Of a DNA stretch of 5,746 bases, positions 1-5,746 are shown piece after piece. Within the stretch, counting starts at the first letter, position 1. Each line of letters begins with the position of its first letter. The stretch covers positions 1 through 5,746 of the forward strand of contig CAZTKP010000163.1 of NCBI GenBank assembly GCA_964614215.1. Reading direction: 5' to 3'. Source of the stretch: CAZTKP01 sp964614215. Its GTDB lineage: Bacteria; UBP6; UBA1177. Below the pieces are notes generated by a model. The model saw nothing but the letters and a program-made list of their open reading frames with translations. It was not told where the DNA came from and did no database searches. A program made the translations under genes and the position numbers.

Positions 1-1289
1 GGCGGAATAAATACTATCTCGAACTGATCGATTTTCTTAATTTTCACTGTTCCATTGTAGACAACAAAACCTTTTTTCAGTCCATTTGTCCGGAGGAATT
101 CTATCATCTGAAAAAGTGATTTATCCGTGATCTTTGTTCCCGACTTCACCTCTATAGGGATGATATTTCGTCCTGTTCTCACTACAAAATCAAGTTCGCT
201 TGACGACTTATTGTTGTTTTTAAAAGATGTCACCGCTCTTGCTGATCCGGCATAACTCACAAGTTCCTGGCAGACCATGTTTTCAAAGAGCTGTGCGGAT
301 GTTTCACTGCCAGCTAGAGTCACAGACATTCCACGGGTAAGAAGAAAATTCATTATACCGGTATCAAAAAGGTATTTCTTTGAACTGTAACCTTTTTTGG
401 TCGTGTTCTGAATTGTTTCATATTCAAGTGTATAAACGAGATGCCAGGATCTCAAAGCCTCAAGTAATTTAGGAAGCACTACTCTATACGCCGGAGAATC
501 AGTCGAAAGGATTGTGCTGTTCGTTGTAGGAAACGCAACATGTCTGCCTATTGTTTTTAGACAATGCTCAAGCAGAGATCCATATTGAACCGTTCGGCTC
601 CTCTCGACTCCTTCCTCATTCAGAAAACGGTCTGCATCGCGATAGAAATTGTTAACAAGCGACTCAAAAAGAACCAGATAGTCACCTTTATTCTCAAAAG
701 CACGAACTACTCCGGGAAGTCCACCCACTGAAAGAAAAAGCTCAAATTCACTCATCAAAAGTTCATGTATTTCCTTCTGAACAGGCTCCGAAATCTGAGA
801 AATCAGTTCAAGATAGCTCTCCTTATTCCTGAATCTGAGAAATTCGACAAAATTTAGCGGTCTTAAAATGAATTCGATAACTCTTCCAGTCGGCATAGGA
901 ATATTATCTCTAAAAAGACGGGAAAGGATCGAACCGGAAAAAATAACTCTCTGGTTTTTCCATACCCGATGCATCTGCATAATGAATTTTCCAAGATTAT
1001 CCCCGGCCTGAGCTTCATCAATTATCAGAATTTTGGAATTATCCGGTCTGAAGCCGTAAGCAGAATTTAAAAAGAACTCAAACTGTTCAAAAGTTGCTGC
1101 ACTTTTAATAAGTTTTGTGTTTTGAGATTCATCCCAGAGATTAATTATCAGCTTTTCCCTGTCTGTCTTTATGTTCTCCAAAATTGAACTTTTACCCGTC
1201 TGCCTGGCTCCTGATAAAAGAATAAACTGATCGTTTGCCGAATCCAGATGTTTTAAAATATCCTTTTCCATATCTCTTTTAACGTACAT
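1..1289 (-). CDS. AAA_14/DUF4143-family ATPase, 3' end cut by window edge
   Basis: This is an uninterrupted minus-strand frame from ATG at 1287-1289 to the window edge: 429 full codons with no stop seen. I translated it by hand. A P-loop ATPase core comes first. Walker A is GARQTGKSS (residues 27-35), Walker B is ILIIDEAQ (87-94) with acidic D91 and E92, and a sensor-like VIFSGS follows (115-120). The middle has the family's SVGGLPGVV signature (187-195). The C-terminal DUF4143 part carries a PD-(D/E)xK-like pattern, ELD (365-367) followed by IEVKSG (379-384). Members are usually about 380-450 residues, so only a short tail should be missing. There is no signal peptide or membrane segment, so the protein is cytoplasmic. 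Members of this family are common accessory ATPases whose cellular role is poorly known; nuclease activity is only suggested by the motif. The start is supported by a strong ribosome binding site. A second in-frame ATG lies at residue 7. The gene is probably transcribed from its own promoter rather than from the upstream kinase operon. Confidence 0.92.
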   Translation of the reverse strand, partial: MYVKRDMEKDILKHLDSANDQFILLSGARQTGKSSILENIKTDREKLIINLWDESQNTKLIKSAATFEQFEFFLNSAYGFRPDNSKILIIDEAQAGDNLGKFIMQMHRVWKNQRVIFSGSILSRLFRDNIPMPTGRVIEFILRPLNFVEFLRFRNKESYLELISQISEPVQKEIHELLMSEFELFLSVGGLPGVVRAFENKGDYLVLFESLVNNFYRDADRFLNEEGVERSRTVQYGSLLEHCLKTIGRHVAFPTTNSTILSTDSPAYRVVLPKLLEALRSWHLVYTLEYETIQNTTKKGYSSKKYLFDTGIMNFLLTRGMSVTLAGSETSAQLFENMVCQELVSYAGSARAVTSFKNNNKSSSELDFVVRTGRNIIPIEVKSGTKITDKSLFQMIEFLRTNGLKKGFVVYNGTVKIKKIDQFEIVFIP

Positions 1290-1293
1290 CCCG

Positions 1294-1301
1294 ACCTCCT
1301 T
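1294..1301 (-). promoter_or_regulatory. Shine-Dalgarno of the AAA_14/DUF4143 ATPase
   Basis: On the minus strand this reads AAGGAGGT, a near-perfect anti-16S match, four bases before the ATG at 1289. It fixes the start codon of the ATPase gene over the second ATG six codons later, and shows that the gene is equipped for efficient translation initiation. Confidence 0.9.
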
Positions 1302-1320
1302 AAAAAGCACTCTTGAATCA

Positions 1321-1349
1321 ATTATCTCCGAATTTATGTATAAAATCAA
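1321..1349 (-). promoter_or_regulatory. Candidate sigma-70 type promoter for the ATPase gene
   Basis: Read on the minus strand, TTGATT (1344-1349) matches four of six bases of the -35 consensus, and GATAAT (1321-1326) matches five of six of the -10 consensus. They are separated by the ideal 17 bases. Transcription would start near 1313-1316, giving a leader of roughly 25 bases that contains the Shine-Dalgarno at 1294-1301. The first 33-bp palindrome (1328-1360) covers the -35 element and the whole spacer, so a protein bound there should block RNA polymerase. The call is by eye; no start site is known. Confidence 0.6.
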
Positions 1350-1393
1350 CATAATTTCGGCCGAATTTGTGTATTTTAAGCACATAAATTCGT
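1328..1393. repeat. Two abutting 33-bp imperfect palindromes (four half-sites)
   Basis: Palindrome 1 (1328-1360) has left arm CCGAATTTATGT, a 9-base spacer, and right arm ACATAATTTCGG; 11 of 12 arm positions pair. Palindrome 2 (1361-1393) has left arm CCGAATTTGTGT, a 9-base spacer, and right arm ACATAAATTCGT; 10 of 12 pair. The units abut exactly, with the same arm and spacer lengths, giving four half-sites close to CCGAATTTATGT with alternating orientation. The two inner arms also face each other as a 24-bp palindrome centred at 1360/1361. The arms are conserved while the spacers differ, which suggests selection on protein contacts rather than a simple recent duplication. The array sits over and just upstream of the ATPase promoter, so a double operator is the simplest reading. 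An attachment or recombination site is an alternative. Confidence 0.85.
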
Positions 1394-1449
1394 CCATAAT
1401 GGCAAAAAAGTTAGAAGTTCATCTTTAATCAGGTAGAAAAATGTGGAAT

Positions 1450-3177
1450 CTATTTCACAGGAAGATAAACACTGAAGGTTGAGCCTATTCCTTCATCACT
1501 TTCAACTTCAATAGTTCCGCCATGCTGCTCAACGATTGAAAAACAGGAGGCAAGTCCGAGTCCTCTTCCGTGCATCTTTGTTGTAAAGAAGGGATCGAAA
1601 ATTTTCGGAAGTACGGATTTAGGAATTCCTTTTCCGTGATCTTTAAAGGACACTCTGACGTAATCACCTTCTGGAAGAAGCTTTCTCTTGTTGGCAAATC
1701 TGCAGTTCTCAGCACTTATTTCAATATCACCGCCATCAGGCATAGCTTCAATAGCATTTGTGACTATTCCGTCAAAAACAAGTCCTATCTTCCCCTTATC
1801 TATCCAGGGATTCTTCAGATCACTTTTAATATCAAAAACCGGGTTAACTTTCGTTTTCCCCAGAAAAAGTTTGATCCGCTTCTGAAAGAAAGGAAACAGC
1901 TCGGTCTCTCTACAGACAGGAGCACCACCTTTTGAGAAGGTAACAAGCTGCTCTGTCAGTTTCTGGGCCATATCGGCACCGGCAAGAGCTTTTTTAAGAT
2001 AATCCCTTACCTTCTGATTCTCAGCGGCATTTCTTGCAAGTTCGGCATAACCTGAAACTGCACTCATTATGTTATTGAATTCATGTACAATTCCACCGGC
2101 AAGAATGCTGAGCGACTCCATTTTCACACTCTGAAAAGCGGCCTCAGTCAACTTTTTTAACTCTGTTATATCCCTGACCGTTATAAACGCTCCGACATCT
2201 TTACCCTTATCTGATTTTATGCCGTGAGACTGGATCTCAAAAACTTTCGGCTGATCTTCAACTTCTAGCACTACTTCTCTTTTATAGGATTTTTTCTCTA
2301 GAACACTTCTTGGAAGATTGATCCTGTCGCAGATAGTTTCGAAGGGTTCTGAATACCTTATTTTTTTCAGCCCGATAAGTTTAAGAAAAGATCCATTGTG
2401 ATCCACTATTCGATTTCCGGCATCTATTACAACAATTCCCTCTTCGATTCTTTCAAGCACCAGAGCCCTTGATATAGGTGCGGCTATCACTTTACTGAAA
2501 GGGCGAAGTGCCAGTGAGAGAAAAAAGATAGACATCCACATCGTGGCAGGGGAAAGATCGATCTTTATCCACGGAAAAACATTAAAAACCACCAGAACAG
2601 TACTTATCCACGGAATAAGAACGGCAAAAACCATCAACGCCATTTTCAACTCAAGGTCTTTTTTCACATTAAGGATCTGTCTTATAAAAAGAACTGTACC
2701 AATAAGCATAAATATATTGTTGTGTGCATAGGCGAACCAGAAGACAGGACCGTATTTCAGTTCAAGATAAGGGAAAACCCCCGAACTGTTTAAACTGATC
2801 TCGGGAAAAACATACTTTGTCAGACCGGGGATCCATATCATAAGAAGAATTATTACAGCAGGCGTAAAAACAGCATAGATGAGATTCCTTTTTAAGAAAT
2901 ATCCCCGCCCCATGTATACAAGTGACAGGATAAACCACAGAACAGGTAATGTTATCAACCCGATATATTCCACCTTCAGCCAGAATATCTTTATATCTCT
3001 GGCTACAAATATGTTTTCAAGAAAATTTCCTCCGGTCCACAGCAACGCTCCACCCATCAGCAGCAGAAGCACCTTTGTAAGAACATTTGAAGTGACTTTG
3101 TGGAAGTAGATTATCATCCCGATCGTGAAAATACTTCCGACAAGCGAAGGTATGAACTGCGGAGAAAATGTCGTCAT
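1450..3177 (-). CDS. 7TM-type membrane sensor histidine kinase with PAS domain (orphan)
   Basis: This 575-residue protein senses an unknown signal and should autophosphorylate a histidine for transfer to a response regulator. Residues about 8-225 form seven hydrophobic segments, resembling the HisKA_7TM sensor module of the inner membrane. A PAS-like domain follows (about 240-338), ending in the usual RDITELKKL linker. The dimerisation/phosphoacceptor helix carries GGIVHEFNNIM with H365, of the NtrB-like HEFNN type. The ATPase domain has its N box (N474 in VTNAIEAM), G1 box DHGKGIP (513-519), F box FDPFFTTK (527-534) and G2 box GRGLGLA (537-543). All key residues are present, so it should be active. 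No receiver domain is fused and no response regulator gene is visible, so its partner is elsewhere. The ATG overlaps the epimerase stop (ATGA). A weak Shine-Dalgarno-like AAAGAGAG (3184-3191) lies six bases upstream, so translation probably depends on coupling. No clear terminator follows the stop codon. Confidence 0.95.
   Translation of the reverse strand: MTTFSPQFIPSLVGSIFTIGMIIYFHKVTSNVLTKVLLLLMGGALLWTGGNFLENIFVARDIKIFWLKVEYIGLITLPVLWFILSLVYMGRGYFLKRNLIYAVFTPAVIILLMIWIPGLTKYVFPEISLNSSGVFPYLELKYGPVFWFAYAHNNIFMLIGTVLFIRQILNVKKDLELKMALMVFAVLIPWISTVLVVFNVFPWIKIDLSPATMWMSIFFLSLALRPFSKVIAAPISRALVLERIEEGIVVIDAGNRIVDHNGSFLKLIGLKKIRYSEPFETICDRINLPRSVLEKKSYKREVVLEVEDQPKVFEIQSHGIKSDKGKDVGAFITVRDITELKKLTEAAFQSVKMESLSILAGGIVHEFNNIMSAVSGYAELARNAAENQKVRDYLKKALAGADMAQKLTEQLVTFSKGGAPVCRETELFPFFQKRIKLFLGKTKVNPVFDIKSDLKNPWIDKGKIGLVFDGIVTNAIEAMPDGGDIEISAENCRFANKRKLLPEGDYVRVSFKDHGKGIPKSVLPKIFDPFFTTKMHGRGLGLASCFSIVEQHGGTIEVESDEGIGSTFSVYLPVK
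3174..3177 (-). other. ATGA stop/start overlap between epimerase and kinase
   Basis: On the minus strand the four bases ATGA contain the kinase start (ATG, 3177-3175) and the epimerase stop (TGA, 3176-3174). This arrangement is typical of translational coupling, where the terminating ribosome re-initiates. It supports joint expression of the two genes in a fixed ratio. Confidence 0.9.
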
Positions 3178-4157
3178 CTACTACTCTCTTTAAGCCATTC
3201 AAAATGATCTTTAAAAGTCTGTTTCATCGGTCTCGGGGCAAAACCCAGCTCTTTTTTTGCCTTTTCTGAAGAGGCTCTGAGGTCACTTTTTAAAATTCTT
3301 GCACTGTCGCGTGTTATGACGGCTTCCTTTCCTGTCGCCTTATAGAAAAATTCAGCAAAAAAACCGACAGAGTACATCAGCCAGTAAGGCAGCTTGATCT
3401 TCGGTTTTTTCTTTCCGGTAACATCTTCAAGAATGGACATCATCTCATCGTTGGTCGCATGATCTGCAGTAAGAAGATAGACCTCGCCCTTTTTTCCTTT
3501 TTCAGCGGCAAGAAGAATACCCTCTGCAACATCTCTAGCGTCAACCCAGTCAAAACCGCCGTAACCGGGATAAGCCGGAAGTTTGCCCTTATAAAAATCC
3601 ATTATCATCGTTCCCATCTGGCTAGGTTTGAAATCATTAGGACCGATAACACCCACCGGACAGACAGTACACACATTAAGTCCGTCCTGTGCCTCTTTCT
3701 GAACGATCAGAGAAGCCTCAGCCTTGGTCACACCGTATTCAAGCATAGCTTTTTCAGGATTAAACCCCATCTCTTCTGTGGCGATCACACCTTCTCCCGG
3801 ATCGCCCAGAGCTTCGATCGAACTGACATGAACAAGTTTTTTAACATTGTTCTTTTTTACAGCTTCAAGAACGTTCTTCACACCCTCGACATTGACCTTT
3901 CTAAGCTTTTCGATGATGCCGGGAGTTATCGAGATCCATGCGGCAAGATGAAGAACTGTGTCAACTCCTTCAAACATTGCATTTAGTGATTCGATATCGT
4001 TCACATCACCCTTGTATGCTTCAAAATCCAGCCCTTCTAGAGCTTTTTTTATGTTCGTCGGATCGTGAACAAGAATTCTCGGCTTGATTCCCTTTTCATT
4101 AAGTATTCTGACAAGATTGTTTCCCACATGTCCCGAAGCACCCGTAATAGCGATCAT
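3174..4157 (-). CDS. NAD(P)-dependent epimerase/dehydratase, extended SDR
   Basis: This is a 327-residue cytoplasmic oxidoreductase of the extended short-chain dehydrogenase family, the usual length for the group. The N-terminal Rossmann fold has the glycine motif TGASGHVG (5-12), the GDV adenine-pocket motif (50-52) and HLAA (70-73). The catalytic set is complete: serine in VSSIEA (111-116) and YGVTK with Y141 and K145. CPVGVIGPND (166-175) and FDWVDARDVAEG (202-213) are typical of the dihydroflavonol reductase/3-beta-HSD-like branch, which acts on sugars, sterol-like or other hydroxy/keto substrates. The residue after the second strand (HDP, 31-33) does not settle NAD versus NADP. The substrate cannot be assigned. 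The stretch at 258-273 (YWLMYSVGFFAEFFYK) is hydrophobic and could form a membrane-near or substrate-lid helix, as seen in lipid-active relatives. The gene begins nine bases after the Ig-like protein gene and overlaps the kinase start, so it sits in the middle of an operon. Confidence 0.92.
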   Translation of the reverse strand: MIAITGASGHVGNNLVRILNEKGIKPRILVHDPTNIKKALEGLDFEAYKGDVNDIESLNAMFEGVDTVLHLAAWISITPGIIEKLRKVNVEGVKNVLEAVKKNNVKKLVHVSSIEALGDPGEGVIATEEMGFNPEKAMLEYGVTKAEASLIVQKEAQDGLNVCTVCPVGVIGPNDFKPSQMGTMIMDFYKGKLPAYPGYGGFDWVDARDVAEGILLAAEKGKKGEVYLLTADHATNDEMMSILEDVTGKKKPKIKLPYWLMYSVGFFAEFFYKATGKEAVITRDSARILKSDLRASSEKAKKELGFAPRPMKQTFKDHFEWLKESSR

Positions 4158-4161
4158 TTTT

Positions 4162-4168
4162 CCACCTC
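4162..4168 (-). promoter_or_regulatory. Shine-Dalgarno of the epimerase, overlapping the upstream stop codon
   Basis: Read on the minus strand this is GAGGTGG, four bases before the epimerase ATG at 4157, with its GAGGT core six bases away. It shares bases with the TGA stop (4167-4169) of the Ig-like protein gene. Ribosomes ending the first gene would be placed on the second start, which supports a single transcript and selects the ATG at 4157. Confidence 0.8.
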
Positions 4169-5746
4169 AAAAAACAGTTCTGTATAGTTTAACATCATCA
4201 ATATATACACCAGCTTTAGCATAGCCGTTATCAGCATGAAGAATAAATGAAAGGTTGAGCTCTTTAACTTCCCCTGAAGTAAGACTGATTTCTTCAAGTG
4301 AGCCATAAAACGGAGAATAGGTGTCTGCCGCACTCTTTCCTCTAAGGCCCGGATCAGTTTGAGCTGTAGAGTTCATATAGTAAATTCCGAAAATATCGGC
4401 TCCGTCTCCTACTGTCATAGCAAGTGAATTGACAAGAACCGCATTATTCTCTTTCAATGTTACTGTCATGCCGCACTGAGGATCATTGTAGTCCTCCAAG
4501 CCCACATAAGCATAGAACTCAAGATAAACCTGATCATGCTCTTCAAATGTAAAGTTATCAACCATTCTTGCCGAATAGGACTGACTCTCAAGATGCTCTC
4601 CGGTAAGACCTGTTGCAAGAACATTTGAACCACTGTGTGCTGAAGTTATTTCATAACCGTAACCGTTGTAGTTCGGCACCCCGACTTCCCAGTTGTTCAT
4701 AAGCGTCCAGTCCGCACTTCCACTTTCAAAATCATCATCTACTATCATCTCGAAATGGAACTCCATGGTCAGGTCTTTCGCCCCGAATACACTTGCATCC
4801 GAATACTCGGAAGTACCTTTTATCATGATCTCATAAGTCTTATCCTGAGCAAATTGTGTGTCCGGAGTGAACTTCACCGTGTTTTCAGTTCCATCACAGG
4901 TTATTGCACCTGTAACTTCAGAAGAGTCCGAAGTATCTGTGATCTTGAAATTCGCTGTATTATCAAAAGCATTCGCCGAACCGTCACAGAGAGGAGCCTT
5001 TGTCAGAGGAACTACGACTTTGTAAAAATTCGCAATCGGATAGATGTCATATACAACTGTATGAAAAGTCCATTCGTGACCGCCTTCTGTCGTCATGACA
5101 TTCCCCGCAGTATCTTCGACCCCGTCAAGAACCTTAACTGTATACTCTGTATCAAGCTCAAGTGTAAGATCCCATTCAAAAACTGTATCATCTTCTGTAA
5201 TTGTCGGTGTTTCCATCACTTCTGTGCTGTTAAGACTGATTTTAACTGTCTCAGGTTTCACAGTCTCATTGAAAACAACCTTTATCTTTTTATCCAGTCT
5301 GACACTGTTTCCTGTTGGCTGACAGTCATCTTTTACAACTTCAGGAGGTAGATTATCGAGAGTTTCAAAATACCAGTTCTTTGACTGTGACATGACATTT
5401 CCGCTTAGATCTTCTATAACAGCACCCTTAACTGTAACTTTATATCTAGTATTACTGTCCCAAGTCTGTGTATAAGAAACAACCGGATTATCTTTTTCAC
5501 AAGTAACGGTTATTGAGGCATCGTCAATGGTGATAACATCTGCTGCGGTAACGGTGGAACATTCGACAGGTTCTGAAAATTCTATCTCAAGTACTTTATC
5601 AAGAGCCACATCCTTTTCATTTTCTGCAGGCTTAACAGACAGGATCTTAGGAGAAATATGGTCATCTCCGGTATTGCCGGTATCTCCTGTGTTGCCGGTA
5701 TCTCCTGTGTTGCCGGTATCTCCTGTGTTGCCGGTATCTCCTGTGT
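4167..5746 (-). CDS. Secreted or surface Ig-like domain protein with Gly-x-Thr repeat linker, 5' end missing
   Basis: The frame is open to the window edge, so the start lies outside; 525 residues are visible. A GTG at 5607-5609 lies inside the first Ig domain and is not a credible start, because the same frame continues upstream into a repeat. In visible numbering, residues 1-27 are a TGDTGN repeat linker. Ig-like domain 1 (about 31-128) and domain 2 (about 132-230) have Big_5/SbsA-type hallmarks: a proline-led first strand, FSEPV or FNETV, then EDLSGN or EDTAGN, ending in WYFET or WTFHT. A third, more diverged domain follows (about 232-335). The C-terminal region has DDFESGSADW (337-346), SAHSGSNVLATGL (368-380) and YIDDVKLY (514-521), resembling a MAM/choice-of-anchor J jelly-roll. 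The missing N-terminus probably holds a signal peptide or lipobox, with the repeat as a spacer from the membrane. No enzymatic motif is seen; adhesion or glycan binding is inference. Paired cysteines within domains 1 and 3 could form disulfides. Confidence 0.9.
   Translation of the reverse strand, partial: TGDTGNTGDTGNTGDTGNTGDTGNTGDDHISPKILSVKPAENEKDVALDKVLEIEFSEPVECSTVTAADVITIDDASITVTCEKDNPVVSYTQTWDSNTRYKVTVKGAVIEDLSGNVMSQSKNWYFETLDNLPPEVVKDDCQPTGNSVRLDKKIKVVFNETVKPETVKISLNSTEVMETPTITEDDTVFEWDLTLELDTEYTVKVLDGVEDTAGNVMTTEGGHEWTFHTVVYDIYPIANFYKVVVPLTKAPLCDGSANAFDNTANFKITDTSDSSEVTGAITCDGTENTVKFTPDTQFAQDKTYEIMIKGTSEYSDASVFGAKDLTMEFHFEMIVDDDFESGSADWTLMNNWEVGVPNYNGYGYEITSAHSGSNVLATGLTGEHLESQSYSARMVDNFTFEEHDQVYLEFYAYVGLEDYNDPQCGMTVTLKENNAVLVNSLAMTVGDGADIFGIYYMNSTAQTDPGLRGKSAADTYSPFYGSLEEISLTSGEVKELNLSFILHADNGYAKAGVYIDDVKLYRTVF
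5671..5746 (-). repeat. 18-bp tandem repeat encoding TGDTGN units
   Basis: Four full 18-bp units (5671-5688, 5689-5706, 5707-5724, 5725-5742) plus four bases of a fifth run into the window edge. The plus-strand unit is GTGTTGCCGGTATCTCCT. The copies are identical except for one G-to-A change in the innermost unit, which is a silent AAC/AAT asparagine change. Because 18 is a multiple of three, unit gain or loss keeps the frame. The peptide has glycine at every third position (GDT GNT), a collagen-like periodicity without proline. The total copy number is unknown because the array continues outside the window. Confidence 0.95.

Noticed and set aside
1395..1400. CATAAT as the -10 of a plus-strand promoter leaving the palindromes toward the kinase gene
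   Set aside because: The -10 resembles the consensus, but the bases 17 upstream (TATTTT) are a poor -35 and there is no plus-strand gene. An antisense transcript is possible but not supported.
1399..1428. Tiny plus-strand frame (MAKKLEVHL) next to the palindromes
   Set aside because: It is only nine codons long, with no Shine-Dalgarno and no downstream plus-strand gene. Chance is the simplest explanation.
1394..1449. Rho-independent terminator after the kinase gene
   Set aside because: There are short T-runs on the minus strand (after AACTT and in the sequence beginning ATTCCACA) but no stable GC-rich stem before them, so no terminator is called.
3459..3986. 175-codon open frame on the plus strand opposite the epimerase
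   Set aside because: It has no domain and no good ribosome binding site that I recognise, and the opposite strand encodes a complete catalytic SDR. It is treated as a shadow.
4755..5351. 198-codon open frame on the plus strand, antisense to the Ig-like protein gene
   Set aside because: Its product is cysteine- and isoleucine-rich with no recognisable domain, and it lies fully opposite a gene with clear Ig-like domains. It is a shadow of minus-strand codon use.
5607..5609. GTG as start codon of the Ig-like protein
   Set aside because: The frame remains open for 45 more codons to the edge, encoding the first strand of the Ig domain and the repeat linker. The GTG is an internal valine.

Overview
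The window carries four protein genes, all on the minus strand, so they read right to left. No rRNA, tRNA, CRISPR array or insertion sequence was seen. The DNA is fairly AT-rich. The gene content suggests a free-living bacterium with secreted surface proteins and membrane sensor kinases: a multi-domain Ig-like secreted protein with a Gly-x-Thr repeat linker, a 7TM-type histidine kinase and an AAA_14/DUF4143 ATPase. A Gram-negative lineage (deltaproteobacterial-type or a candidate phylum) is a guess. Nothing here fixes the taxonomy.

From right to left, the window opens inside a secreted-type protein (4167-5746, 5' end missing). Its visible N-terminus is an 18-bp tandem repeat encoding a Gly-x-Thr linker, followed by two clear SbsA/Big_5-type Ig-like domains, a weaker third one, and a C-terminal jelly-roll (MAM or 'choice-of-anchor J' like) domain. 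Nine bases later comes an extended short-chain dehydrogenase/NAD-dependent epimerase (3174-4157). Its Shine-Dalgarno sequence overlaps the stop codon of the gene before it. The epimerase stop overlaps the start of a 575-residue membrane histidine kinase (1450-3177) in an ATGA arrangement. These three genes look like one transcript with tight translational coupling. The promoter lies outside the window. No response regulator is visible, so the kinase is an orphan here.

After a 160-bp gap comes an AAA_14/DUF4143 ATPase (1-1289, 3' end missing), which probably has its own transcription unit. The gap holds a good candidate sigma-70 type promoter and a strong Shine-Dalgarno. Over the promoter lie two abutting 33-bp imperfect palindromes (1328-1393), four copies in all of a 12-bp half-site close to CCGAATTTATGT. 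This is the most unusual non-coding structure in the window and resembles a double operator, although a recombination or mobile-element site is also possible. The rest of the gap (1394-1449) shows no convincing terminator hairpin or gene.

The three-gene unit may join a surface protein, a cytoplasmic redox or sugar-modifying enzyme and a sensor, but a shared pathway cannot be shown from sequence. The ATPase is a separate, commonly mobile or accessory type of gene. I see no strong evidence of a wholly new system. The best leads are the twin palindromes and the repeat linker.
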